In this document: positions 16,207 to 25,277 of the stretch, in pieces
Layout of the letters: the number at the start of each line of letters is the position of its first letter
How positions within the stretch are numbered: position 1 is the first letter of the stretch
Made by a program: the position numbers and the translations under genes
Origin: Bryobacterales bacterium
GTDB lineage: Bacteria > Acidobacteriota > Terriglobia > Bryobacterales > Bryobacteraceae
Assembly: GCA_020846745.1 (NCBI GenBank)
Contig: JADLDI010000087.1
Location: forward strand, 62,001-126,000
DNA: 64,000 nt
Direction of reading: 5' to 3'
The notes under the pieces: model-generated
The model's input: only the letters and a program-made list of their open reading frames with translations
What the model was told of the DNA's origin: nothing
Databases searched by the model: none

Positions 16207-17283
16207 TTACCGCTTCCCCAGCACCACACCCTGCCCAGTGGCCACAGACTTCTTCGCCGCCTCGATTATCTCCGACACATCCACATTGATATCGATCGCA
16301 GTTAATCCTTCAATCGGCTTCCCTGTGTTAATGCAACTCACCATGTAGGCAATCGGATTGGCGCGCTCGGGCGGAAGCGGTTTCACTTCCGCCGGCGTGC
16401 CGGCTTCGCGGCCCTTCCGTACTTCCACCGTGTTCGCGTTCTGCAGGTACACGCTTCCGCCCAGGCCGAACACTTCCACTTCCTGGAAGCTGCGCGGCAG
16501 GTCCCAACTGCCTTCAAACAATCCGACGCCGTTCTGATAAGAAAGGACCATTGTCGAGTTATCTTCCACCTTGGGAAACACGTCGGGGCGCAGGTGGTTC
16601 ACGTGGGCATAGACACGTTCTGGCCGGCCCAGGTACCAAAGGCTCCACAGGGCGTTGTAGCACTGGAAGTCCATCAACGCTCCGGCGCCGTTCTTCACAG
16701 GATCGGTCAACCAATCGAAGAAGAACTTGTTGCGGGCGCCCGTACTGCCCGGACCACCGTGGCCGACGATGCCGCGCAACCGCCACGGCTTCCCGATTAC
16801 ACCGCTATCGGCCTGTTCCTTGGCGACATACTGAGAAGGCCACCATGCCATCTGGTAATTCGTCATTACACGGATGCCCGCCTTCTGCGCTAACTGCCGG
16901 ATGGCCAGCGAATCCTTATAAGTGGACGCCAGCGGCTTTTCGAATATGACGTTGATCTTGCGCGGGGCGCACAGCTCAACGGTCTTGAGGTGTTTGTTGT
17001 TCTCGTTGAAAGCCCACACGATGTCGGGTTTGGTCTTGTCGAGCATCTGCGCCGGGTCCGCAAAGAACAGCGAATCGGCCGCGCCCATCTTCTTGGCCTC
17101 GGCGATCAGTTCAGGATTGGCTTCGGCGATGCCGACCAGAGTCGCGTGCCGGCCGGAGATCATGGCGCTGAGGTGACCCCACACGTGGGAGTGCAGTAAG
17201 CCGATCACGGCGATCTTCCGCTGCTCTGCCCATAGAGGCGCCGACCCCAACAAAAGAAGAAAGATAAATGCGAAGCGAGGCAT
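16207..17283 (-). CDS. Secreted Gfo/Idh/MocA family oxidoreductase
   Basis: The 358-residue protein has a Sec-type signal (MPRFAFIFLLLLGSAPLWA), then a nucleotide-binding N-terminal domain (KIAVIGLLHSHVWGHL). The Gfo/Idh/MocA phrase INVIFEKPLASTYKDSLAIR holds the conserved EKP. The glycine motif is atypical (VIGLLHSH instead of GxGxxG), so cofactor binding may differ from the norm. The C-terminal alpha/beta domain includes GALMDFQCYNALWSLWYLG. The substrate is unknown. The start is placed at the ATG that begins the signal peptide; the longer upstream frame has no leader. It converges on the DUF433/DUF5615 pair. Confidence 0.8.
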   Translation of the reverse strand: MPRFAFIFLLLLGSAPLWAEQRKIAVIGLLHSHVWGHLSAMISGRHATLVGIAEANPELIAEAKKMGAADSLFFADPAQMLDKTKPDIVWAFNENNKHLKTVELCAPRKINVIFEKPLASTYKDSLAIRQLAQKAGIRVMTNYQMAWWPSQYVAKEQADSGVIGKPWRLRGIVGHGGPGSTGARNKFFFDWLTDPVKNGAGALMDFQCYNALWSLWYLGRPERVYAHVNHLRPDVFPKVEDNSTMVLSYQNGVGLFEGSWDLPRSFQEVEVFGLGGSVYLQNANTVEVRKGREAGTPAEVKPLPPERANPIAYMVSCINTGKPIEGLTAIDINVDVSEIIEAAKKSVATGQGVVLGKR

Positions 17284-17488
17284 AACGATTGCATGTTCCC
17301 ACACCACATCGACAGGTGCCAGGGGGTGGGGATCAGCCGTAACAATCGGGTCCTGTTTGCTTCTAACGGGATGCGTTCGACGGATGGGCCTCCGGACCGG
17401 TTGCAAAAAGTTAACAACTCCGCGCGTCCTCCAGCCCCTCCCAGCATCTTAGGAATGAGGTAGAGTAATTAGCCAAGGTGAGGGCCTG

Positions 17489-20400
17489 ATGCAATTACGA
17501 CGACTGAGTGCCATTGTTCTGTTCTCCATCACCATGTCTGCGCAAGACAGCGTATCCAGGGCGCGGCAAATGGAATCGGAGGGCGACCCGCAGGGTTCGT
17601 TACGCCTGCTTCAGGAAGCTGTCGAAGCGAACCCGACGCTCGAAGCGAACGTCGCCGCGTATGCTGAATTTCTCGACAGGCACGGCAACGCCGATGCGCT
17701 AAATGCCTATAAAAAGCTCTTAGCCGCCAATCCGTCCGGCCAGATGAAGCGTACGGCGCTCCGGCGCATGGTCACGCTCGCCACCATGGCGGGCGACCGG
17801 GAAAGCGCCGCCAGGTACCTTCAGGATTACCGCGCAGCCGGGGGGACTGTGCTCCCGTCGCAGATGCCTGCGCCCGCGAAGCCTGAGAACCTGCCGATCG
17901 CCGAAATTCCCGGCCCGCTTACTTCTTTCTCACGCATGGCCGCCCTTTCGCCCGACCTGAAGCCTGACGACATTTTGCCTGCGCTCGCCCGAAATGTCGT
18001 TACCAACGGATATCAGGCGGCCAACAGCCAGGAAGCGCTCGACCAGACCGAATACCTGAAGCTCGTATTCCGGTATCTCTCCCAGGCCCGCGAACTCGAT
18101 AAACTCAGCGGCGCCGATAAGATCATCAAGATTGAAACGTGCGACTCCCAACAAACCGGTGAGTTGCTCAAGATTCTGGGTTACCGCATGCGCGGCGGTT
18201 GCGGCAGTGAAGTTGTGCTCGAGACGGTAAACGCTTCGCGAGCGTTCCTCACCATCGATTCCGGATTCCCGCTCGCTGAGCTGGAACAGTCGCTGCGCAC
18301 CAACCGGCCGTTCACCTACGACTTCAAGCCCACCCGTGTTCCGGCACTCTACGGTTCCGAGTACTGGCTGTCCGGCAAGGAAAAGCAGACCGGCGATTTC
18401 ATCGAAGCCTTCCTGTCCGACCCGTCGCTGTGCCGCCTTTATCTGGGCATGTCGAAACTCGACCATGAAACCGCGCTCGAACTCAAAAAAGCGATGCCGG
18501 TCACCAAACTTCGCGCTTTCGCCCACGTTATTGACTTTTTTGGCGGCATGTTCCTGATCCGCAACGGCAAGGTGCAGGTCCCGGGCGGTCCGAAAGCGGC
18601 CGCTACCTGGCAGGAACTGGTCGGCGTTTCGCCCGACAACGGCGCGCAGTTCATCGAACGGCTGGTCGCTCGCGACGATGGCTGGCTCAACTCTTACTTC
18701 GATTCTCTTTCCCGGATAGAAGGTCCGGTCCTCACCTATCTCACCGAAGGCGACCGGCTGAAGCGGTTCTACAATGCACTCCGCGGCAAGATCACCAGTC
18801 CCGGACCCGCGCGCCCGGTATTCCGCTCGAATACCGATTTAATGCTGCTGACCACGCGGCTTCGCATTGAGCCGAACGGCCAGCCGCACATTCCCGGGAC
18901 GCTCGACGTTTGGAAGAATCTGTTCATCAACCACCCGCATGGCAAGTACGACGGCAAGCTGACGAAGGCAGCCAGCGGCTGGAAGTCCCCGGACGACTTG
19001 GTAGAAGCGCTGTTTGCTTTGTGCCGCAAAGCGGTCGATAACGAACCGCTCAAGATCTATATGGCTTTGACGGACCTCAACAGCCGCCGCACGAAGCCTC
19101 TGGAACCGGCCACGGTCGACAAACTCGCCCGTTCGTTCCGCATCTACAGTTCGCAGTACCCGGTGTTTAATGAGATCCCGACGCTGTCCGACGCGGCGAT
19201 CGTCCACTATCTGGAAACGGCTGCCGGCGTAACCGGTATCCGCGACCAGGCGCTCCGCGCCGATGCCGCCGGCACGCTTCAAGGGCTGGTCGGGTTGTGG
19301 CAGATCTTCACGCGCAACGGCTCAATCCCGGAGGCAAAGGCCGAGCAGGCTTTCAGCACCATGCTGACCGGGTTCGCCAAGCCCAAGGATGCGGAAGCCG
19401 TGTTCATGGCCGGCGTCGCGGGGGCGCGTACGTTGCTACAGGCGGCAGGAGCGCAACCGAAGTCGAATCCGCAGGACCGTATGCTCGACCTGCTGGCCGG
19501 CACCACTTCGCCGCGCGACAGCGAAGCTCACCAGCAGATGATTCAGGACATGATGCGGATCTTCGAGGCTCAGAAACTGGTCTCGTTGAAGTCGCTGATG
19601 GACATTGCGGACCATCTGGATGCCGTCGCCAAAGGCGAGAAATTCAACCCCGCCCTGGTCAGCCGCATGCAAACCCGCATGCAGGAAATCCAGCTTCCTC
19701 GCGCGTCCCTCACCGGGGTCGAGAAGAACGCGATCTCGTTCGGCTACTGGGTGGAGAAGCACATCGAAGCGCAGCGGAAGATCTCGTTGCGCGCTCTGCT
19801 TGAAAAGCCGGGCGCCGACGCCGGCCGGTTCGCCAATGCCCGCGCCCAACTGGCTCCCGTCCTTCGCGACACGCTCGTGGGCTTTAATTACATCTATTAC
19901 GCGCCGCCCGGAGCACAATTGCTCCGCACCAATCCACTGTTTGTCCGCAGTCACGACTTCCTGGGTGTCCAGGGCACGAATCAAACCTGGCGGCACACAG
20001 AAGTACTGGGCAGCGGTTGGCCCTCTAGCGCGGGTGGCCGCCTTGTCGGCTCGCTCGCCGGAGTACCATACGCGCTGGCGGAGGCCGAACAGAACTTCCT
20101 GATTCCATCTCGCGAGCAAGCGCTCATCTGGGGCGACCTCGTGCCGCAGATGATCTTGAGCGCAAAGATTCCGCGCTGGTGGAATGTCTCACCCCAGCAG
20201 ATGCACTGGGTCGGGCTGCACCTGCGCGCCGGCGAATCGCGGTTGGCTGAAGCCGCCATCAATCCCGAGGCCCGCTCGGCTGCACTCGCCGTGATTGCTA
20301 AGCAGGCTGCGCCGGCTCGGGTGGCAAAGGTCTCGAACCTGCTGAACCTCGGCGACTACCGCTCCGCGCTCGACAACGTGACTTCGTCCGAACTGTTTGC

Positions 20401-20854
20401 CCTCGGCGGCGACGCCGCTGCAAACGATAAATCGGACGAAAACCCGCTCGCGGCCGAGATACGCCGCCTCAGCGCACAGTCTCCGCAGGCAAACTCTTAT
20501 GCGGCTATCTCGCGCGCTTTCGGAACTCCTAAACCCACACTTACAACCAGCTTCCGTCCCGAGTTACTCAATCTCCGGACTTTCCCAACGCTTATGGGCT
20601 ACTCCAGCCGTATCATGGCTGAAAGCTGGGAATCGAGCATTTTATACTATGTGGCTCTGGCTGACGAAATGCTCATGTCCCCCGGCCGCCTTAACGTGGC
20701 GATACCGGAATGGACACAGCAGACGGTCGAGCGTATCTTCGCCACCCATCTGGAAGACTGGCCCGCGCTGCTTAGATCTTTGCGAACCATTGGCGACGAT
20801 GTGCGCGCCCGCGCGCGCAAACCGGCGACCGTTCAACGCGCCGGTGGCGAGTGA
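17489..20854 (+). CDS. Large exported protein of unknown function (1121 aa)
   Basis: I do not recognise a family. The protein begins with a short hydrophobic leader (MQLRRLSAIVLFSITMSAQ) and is otherwise soluble. Residues about 25-140 look like helical tandem repeats of TPR type (EGDPQGSLRLLQEAVEANPT, then NAYKKLLAANPSG). The rest is long, mostly helical, and rich in Leu, Ala and Arg without obvious catalytic motifs or further membrane segments. AAGGTGAG about 5 nt before the ATG supports the start. It is followed after 42 nt by a VWA protein with its own strong ribosome site, so the two may form an operon. A scaffold role is a guess; homologues seem likely only among Acidobacteriota. Confidence 0.7.
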   Translation: MQLRRLSAIVLFSITMSAQDSVSRARQMESEGDPQGSLRLLQEAVEANPTLEANVAAYAEFLDRHGNADALNAYKKLLAANPSGQMKRTALRRMVTLATMAGDRESAARYLQDYRAAGGTVLPSQMPAPAKPENLPIAEIPGPLTSFSRMAALSPDLKPDDILPALARNVVTNGYQAANSQEALDQTEYLKLVFRYLSQARELDKLSGADKIIKIETCDSQQTGELLKILGYRMRGGCGSEVVLETVNASRAFLTIDSGFPLAELEQSLRTNRPFTYDFKPTRVPALYGSEYWLSGKEKQTGDFIEAFLSDPSLCRLYLGMSKLDHETALELKKAMPVTKLRAFAHVIDFFGGMFLIRNGKVQVPGGPKAAATWQELVGVSPDNGAQFIERLVARDDGWLNSYFDSLSRIEGPVLTYLTEGDRLKRFYNALRGKITSPGPARPVFRSNTDLMLLTTRLRIEPNGQPHIPGTLDVWKNLFINHPHGKYDGKLTKAASGWKSPDDLVEALFALCRKAVDNEPLKIYMALTDLNSRRTKPLEPATVDKLARSFRIYSSQYPVFNEIPTLSDAAIVHYLETAAGVTGIRDQALRADAAGTLQGLVGLWQIFTRNGSIPEAKAEQAFSTMLTGFAKPKDAEAVFMAGVAGARTLLQAAGAQPKSNPQDRMLDLLAGTTSPRDSEAHQQMIQDMMRIFEAQKLVSLKSLMDIADHLDAVAKGEKFNPALVSRMQTRMQEIQLPRASLTGVEKNAISFGYWVEKHIEAQRKISLRALLEKPGADAGRFANARAQLAPVLRDTLVGFNYIYYAPPGAQLLRTNPLFVRSHDFLGVQGTNQTWRHTEVLGSGWPSSAGGRLVGSLAGVPYALAEAEQNFLIPSREQALIWGDLVPQMILSAKIPRWWNVSPQQMHWVGLHLRAGESRLAEAAINPEARSAALAVIAKQAAPARVAKVSNLLNLGDYRSALDNVTSSELFALGGDAAANDKSDENPLAAEIRRLSAQSPQANSYAAISRAFGTPKPTLTTSFRPELLNLRTFPTLMGYSSRIMAESWESSILYYVALADEMLMSPGRLNVAIPEWTQQTVERIFATHLEDWPALLRSLRTIGDDVRARARKPATVQRAGGE

Positions 20855-20896
20855 GAAGTAAGTAGGTAAGTTATTCGATACGGAGGGGAATTACCT

Positions 20897-21979
20897 GTGT
20901 TGACCAAACGTCGTGCAGGATTGTGTGTAACTATAGCCGCAATAACCGGAAGCGTGCTGCTTTGGGCTCCAGCTCCCATTGCTCGCGCCCAGCAGCCGGC
21001 GGCCCCGGCCGCGCCCGCTGCTGCCGCCGCCTCTGGTTCGGCCGGACAGGAAGAAGAGCGCCCCGTGTTCAAGGTGAAGGTGGACATGGTGGTGCTCAGC
21101 TTCACCGTCACCGACAGCAAAGGCCGTTACATCACCGGCCTTAAGCCGAAAGACTTCCGCATCCTCGAAGATGGCGTATCCCAGAAGATCAATACTTTTG
21201 GCGAAGGCAACCGCCCGCCAGTCCAGGTGCTCGACGACGGCTCCACTCGCCCGTTGATCGCTCCCGGCACCGAGAATCCGCCCGATGCGCCAGACCCGCG
21301 AACTGACTCGTTTGTCGGCACCAACGTATTCGTCCTCTTCGATACGTCCAATTACATGTACCGCGGGTTTGTGTACGCTTCCGACGCCATCGCGGACTTC
21401 ATCCGTGGCTTGGACCGTGCCGATTCCGTCGCCGTCTATACGTTCTCCCGCAATCTTTCCCGTGCCGCATCCCTCACGCGCGACCGTTCCCAAGCCATCT
21501 TCGGACTACGCAAGGCCGTCGCCGGCGACGATGCGGCGCTCTATAACTCGCTGCTGCTCGCACTTCGCGATGCCGCCAAGGTCCCGGGCCGCAAGGTTGT
21601 GATTGTGTTCTCCAACGGACCCGACAACGCCAGCATGGTGGCTCCGGACGACGTCCGTGCAGTGGCCGAAGACGAAGGCATCCCGATATACGTCATCTCC
21701 ACGGCAGACGTTAGCAAGGACCCCGTCTCATCCCAGGTATTCCGCCGCATTTCGCAGCGCACCGGCGGTCAAGTCTATTTCGCAAAAACGTGGCAGAAGC
21801 AGGTAGAGGCGTTCGAGTCGATCCGCGAGTCGCTCGGCAACTCCTATACGATCACCTACTATCCGCAGACCAACACCAACGAGGGGTTCCGGAAGATTGC
21901 CGTTGAGATCGTTTCAGACGCCGGCAAGAAGTACCGTATCCGGGCACGGCCAGGATATCGCCCGAGCCGCGGGTTCTAG
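20897..21979 (+). CDS. VWFA-related domain protein (acidobacterial type)
   Basis: The 360-residue exported protein has an N-terminal hydrophobic segment and an Ala/Pro-rich linker. A beta-rich stretch (FKVKVDMVVLSFTVTDSKGR, then KDFRILEDGVSQKI) precedes a von Willebrand A-like domain (about 140-350). This is the plan of the acidobacterial VWFA-related family (TIGR03436-like). The metal-site motif is degenerate: DxSxS reads DTSNY here, so metal-dependent ligand binding is doubtful. The GTG start is preceded by GGAGGGGAA at the right distance. VWA proteins typically mediate protein-protein contacts at the cell envelope. The neighbouring large exported protein is the obvious candidate partner. 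Confidence 0.8.
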   Translation: MLTKRRAGLCVTIAAITGSVLLWAPAPIARAQQPAAPAAPAAAAASGSAGQEEERPVFKVKVDMVVLSFTVTDSKGRYITGLKPKDFRILEDGVSQKINTFGEGNRPPVQVLDDGSTRPLIAPGTENPPDAPDPRTDSFVGTNVFVLFDTSNYMYRGFVYASDAIADFIRGLDRADSVAVYTFSRNLSRAASLTRDRSQAIFGLRKAVAGDDAALYNSLLLALRDAAKVPGRKVVIVFSNGPDNASMVAPDDVRAVAEDEGIPIYVISTADVSKDPVSSQVFRRISQRTGGQVYFAKTWQKQVEAFESIRESLGNSYTITYYPQTNTNEGFRKIAVEIVSDAGKKYRIRARPGYRPSRGF

Positions 21980-22067
21980 CGGCGAAACCGGGATAGGGAT
22001 GGACAATTGGGCCGGAGGGTATCGGGCGCGTAGTGGGGCCCCCGGCATCCTGTACTGACAGGGGCAG

Positions 22068-22859
22068 TTACAGCTTCAGCAACGCGCGCAGTTTCTTTGT
22101 CTGCACCCGGCTCACCGGGATCTCCGTCTGTTTCTTATCGTCCATCTTCAACTGATACGACGACTTGAACCAGGGGATCACCTCGCGAATCCGGTTGATA
22201 TTGACGAGATACGACCGGTGAACGCGCCAAAAGACTTCGGGGTCGAGGTTCGACTGTAACTCCTCGATGGTGCGGTAGTTCGAAATACCTTCTAAGTTCG
22301 AGGCCACTACGGTGATCAGGCCATTGTCGATGGTGGCGTAGATGATCTCGTTGGCGTCGACGATGAAGTTGCGGCCCTGGGCCCGGACCAGCACCTTGGT
22401 TCGCTGCAGCGCGGGGGCCCGTTGGGGAACGTTGAGTTCCAACGATGGCGGCGGGTTTTTGACGGCCCGCTCTTGCAGCCACTTCTGGGCGCGACCGACG
22501 GACAGCGCGAGGCGTTCCTTTTCGACCGGCTTAAGCACGTAATCGAGGGCTTCGAGTTGGAAGGCTTCGACGGCGTACTGGTCGTAGGCGGTGGCGAGGA
22601 TGAAGTACGGCTGGTGGCCGCCGCGTTCTCTCACCTGTTTGATCACGGAGAGGCCGTCGAGGCCGGGCATTTGGACGTCGAGGAAGACAATGTCCGGTTC
22701 GGCGGCGTCGATCTTCTCCAAAGCTTCGATACCATTGGAGGCACTGCCGCAGACCTCGACGTCAGAGAAGCCGGAGAGGAGGTACTCCAACTCGTCTCGA
22801 GCGAGGCTTTCGTCGTCTACGATAAGTGCGGAAATCGTCGCCACGCCGCGACCCTGCAT
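22068..22859 (-). CDS. LytTR-type response regulator
   Basis: The 263-residue protein has an N-terminal receiver domain: acidic pair in ALIVDDESLARDELEYLL, phosphoacceptor Asp in IVFLDVQMPGLDGL, conserved Lys in VLKPVEKERL. The C-terminal LytTR DNA-binding domain (about 160-263) contains FWRVHRSYLVNINRIREV. It should regulate transcription after phosphorylation. No histidine kinase is adjacent. Two starts are possible: the ATG at 22859, or a GTG at 22844 preceded by AGGG at 7 nt. The -10 box at 22868 would leave the ATG almost without a leader, which makes the GTG attractive. Confidence 0.92.
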   Translation of the reverse strand: MQGRGVATISALIVDDESLARDELEYLLSGFSDVEVCGSASNGIEALEKIDAAEPDIVFLDVQMPGLDGLSVIKQVRERGGHQPYFILATAYDQYAVEAFQLEALDYVLKPVEKERLALSVGRAQKWLQERAVKNPPPSLELNVPQRAPALQRTKVLVRAQGRNFIVDANEIIYATIDNGLITVVASNLEGISNYRTIEELQSNLDPEVFWRVHRSYLVNINRIREVIPWFKSSYQLKMDDKKQTEIPVSRVQTKKLRALLKL

Positions 22860-22867
22860 GAAGTGCT

Positions 22868-22876
22868 AGTATAACA
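22868..22876 (-). promoter_or_regulatory. Extended -10 promoter TGTTATACT
   Basis: On the minus strand TGTTATACT fits the extended -10 form TGnTATAAT with one mismatch. The predicted start of transcription is about 22861, just before the LytTR regulator. No good -35 box is present, as expected for this class. Confidence 0.5.
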
Positions 22877-22948
22877 TCTGGTTGTTTTGCGCCCTGCTCA
22901 CGACCTTATAACAGTACTAAGTCATAGTAAATAAGGAGTTTGAAAATC

Positions 22949-24265
22949 TTGGCATCATCCAATCCCCCGATCGCGCCCGCGGACGGAAAGCTCGGCATCC
23001 TGATTCCTGGTATCGGGGCCGTCGCGACGACGTTCATAGCCGGCGTGGAACTGGTGCGTCGGGGACAGGCACAGCCGGTCGGCTCATTGACCCAGTTGGC
23101 GACCATACGGTTGGGCAAGCGGACGGAGGGGAAATCGCCTTATATCCGGGACTTCGTTCCATTGGCGAAGCTCGATGACCTGGCATTTGGTGGGTGGGAT
23201 ATTTACGAAGACAACGCCTTTGAGGCGGCTTCGAACGCGCGGGTGCTCGATCAACCGCAACTCGAACAAGTAAAAGACTTTCTTTCGGGCATCAAGCCAA
23301 TGAAGGCGGTGTTCGACCAGAACTACGTGAAGCGGATTCACGGTCCGAACGTGAAGCAGGCGCCCAACAAGCGGGACTTGGCGGAAGCGCTGGTTCAGGA
23401 CATTCACGACTTTAAAGCTAAGAACGGCTGCTCGCGGCTGGCGATGATCTGGTGCGGATCGACGGAAGTGTACCGGAAGCCCGCCGCCGTGCATCAGTCG
23501 GTGGAATCGTTTGAGAAGGGCCTGCTCGAGAACGATTCGAACATCGCGCCTTCGCAGATTTATGCATATGCCGCGATGAAGGCCGGGGTACCGTTTGCAA
23601 ACGGCGCACCGAACCTGACCTCGGACATACCGGCGATCCTGGACCTGGCTCGCGACCGCGAACTGCCGCTGTGCGGCAAGGATTTCAAGACCGGTCAAAC
23701 GTTCATGAAGACGCTGTTGGCGCCGGGTTTGAAATCGCGCATGCTGGGCGTTTCGGGATGGTTTTCGACGAACATCCTGGGCAACCGCGACGGCGAAGTG
23801 CTGGAAGATCCGGATTCGTTTAAGACGAAGGAAGAGACCAAGCTTTCGGTGCTGGAACAGATCCTTCAGCCGGAACTTTATCCCGATCTTTATAAGAACC
23901 TGTATCACGCGGTGCGGATCAACTACTATCCGCCCCGGGGCGACGCCAAAGAAGGTTGGGACAACATCGACATCTTCGGGTGGCTGAACTACCCGATGCA
24001 GATCAAGATCGACTTTTTGTGCCGCGACTCGATTCTGGCAGCGCCGATTGTGCTCGACCTGGTTCTGTTTATGGATCTGGCTCACCGGGCCGGTATGCGC
24101 GGCATCCAGGAATGGCTGTCGTTCTACTTCAAAGGTCCAATGACAGCCCCCGGGTTGTATCCGGAACACGACATCTTCATTCAGCTGATGAAGCTGAAGA
24201 ACCGGTTGCGGCACCTGATGGGCGAAGAGCTTATCACACACCTCGGTTTGGAGTATTACGACTAA
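22949..24265 (+). CDS. Inositol-3-phosphate synthase
   Basis: The ~438-residue protein matches bacterial myo-inositol-1-phosphate synthases: GILIPGIGAVATTFIAGVEL (NAD-binding), FGGWDIYEDNAFEAA, the lysine region LPLCGKDFKTGQTFMKT, and NILGNRDGEVL. It converts glucose 6-phosphate to 1D-myo-inositol 3-phosphate with NAD. The TTG at 22949 is preferred over one at 22940 because AAGGAG (22933-22938) stands at normal distance from it and too close to the other. The product could feed inositol phospholipids or compatible solutes. The following epimerase gene, 18 nt away, is probably co-transcribed. Confidence 0.93.
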   Translation: MASSNPPIAPADGKLGILIPGIGAVATTFIAGVELVRRGQAQPVGSLTQLATIRLGKRTEGKSPYIRDFVPLAKLDDLAFGGWDIYEDNAFEAASNARVLDQPQLEQVKDFLSGIKPMKAVFDQNYVKRIHGPNVKQAPNKRDLAEALVQDIHDFKAKNGCSRLAMIWCGSTEVYRKPAAVHQSVESFEKGLLENDSNIAPSQIYAYAAMKAGVPFANGAPNLTSDIPAILDLARDRELPLCGKDFKTGQTFMKTLLAPGLKSRMLGVSGWFSTNILGNRDGEVLEDPDSFKTKEETKLSVLEQILQPELYPDLYKNLYHAVRINYYPPRGDAKEGWDNIDIFGWLNYPMQIKIDFLCRDSILAAPIVLDLVLFMDLAHRAGMRGIQEWLSFYFKGPMTAPGLYPEHDIFIQLMKLKNRLRHLMGEELITHLGLEYYD

Positions 24266-24283
24266 CTCGGGCGGGAAGGCGAC

Positions 24284-25276
24284 ATGCGCGTCCTCGTTAT
24301 CGGGGGCACCCAGTTCATCGGCCGTGCCCTCGTCAAATCATTAGTGAAGGCGGGTCACCACGTGGCGATTCTGCACCGGAAGCCGGGACATGGTTTCGGC
24401 AAGAAGGTGGAGGATCTCGTGGCCGACCGGAACGATGCGTCGTCGCTACGTTCGGTGGTGGCAGGACGCAGGTTCCAGGTGGTGTTCGACAACGTCTACG
24501 ACTGGGAACGCGGCACCACGGCAGACCAGGTGATCGCCACGGCGGAAGCCGTGAGCAGCGATTCGCTGGAACGATACCTTTTCATGTCTTCCGTCGCGGC
24601 GTATGGTGACGGATTGGAACATCGCGAAGAAGACCCGCTCGCTCCGGACGGGCACGCCGATTCGTACGTTCGGAACAAAGCGATGTCGGAACGCGCCCTG
24701 TTCCGCTTTCGCCAGCGCAACGGATTCCCGGTGGTGACGTTCCGGCCGCCGTTCATTTACGGTCCGGAGCAGCCGTTTTATCGCGAGCAGTTCTTTTGGG
24801 ACCGTATGAAGATGAACCGGCCGATCATCGTGCCTGGCGACGGTTTGCGGCTGATGCAGTTTGTGTATCTGAAGGACTTGGTGCAAGCCATGCTCGCCGC
24901 CATGAAAGCGCCCGGGGCGGTAGGAGAGGCGTTCAACGTCGCCAATCCCAAGCCAATTACGCAGTCGGACCTGATCGAGAACTTATCCCAGGCAGCACGG
25001 AAGAAGCCGCAGATCGTGTATATGCCGAGGCAGCGGATTCAGCGTGCCGGCGGCCAGGTGTTCCAGCCGCCTCTATACTTCGGCGAATACTACGATCTTC
25101 CGCCCATCACGGAGATCACAAACAAAGCGCAGCGCATCCTGAAGTTCCAAGCCACACCGTTCCTGGAAGGGTTGAAGGAAGAATACAAGTGGTACCAGCG
25201 GAACCACAAGATGCCTGAAACCGACTTCGCCATGGAAGACACGCTGCTGTCGCCTGAGGTGGCGGCAGGCAAGTAA
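24284..25276 (+). CDS. NAD-dependent epimerase/dehydratase (SDR)
   Basis: The 330-residue extended short-chain dehydrogenase has the cofactor motif GGTQFIGR near the N-terminus. It also has MSSVAAYGDG (catalytic Ser region), the YxxxK pair in SYVRNKAMSE, and RPPFIYGPEQPFYREQFFWD. These features match NAD-dependent nucleotide-sugar epimerases/dehydratases of the mRNA-binding/isoflavone-reductase-like subgroup. The substrate is unknown. A good ribosome site (GGGAAGG) precedes the ATG. It follows the inositol-phosphate synthase closely, suggesting a shared role in polar lipid or glycan synthesis, and converges on glnE with one nucleotide between the stops. Confidence 0.85.
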   Translation: MRVLVIGGTQFIGRALVKSLVKAGHHVAILHRKPGHGFGKKVEDLVADRNDASSLRSVVAGRRFQVVFDNVYDWERGTTADQVIATAEAVSSDSLERYLFMSSVAAYGDGLEHREEDPLAPDGHADSYVRNKAMSERALFRFRQRNGFPVVTFRPPFIYGPEQPFYREQFFWDRMKMNRPIIVPGDGLRLMQFVYLKDLVQAMLAAMKAPGAVGEAFNVANPKPITQSDLIENLSQAARKKPQIVYMPRQRIQRAGGQVFQPPLYFGEYYDLPPITEITNKAQRILKFQATPFLEGLKEEYKWYQRNHKMPETDFAMEDTLLSPEVAAGK

Positions 25277-25277
25277 A

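Noticed and set aside
23061..23070. GGGGACAGGC, like the REP core, within the inositol-phosphate synthase gene
   Set aside because: Encodes conserved protein residues (RRGQAQ) and lacks the flanking REP context; chance match.
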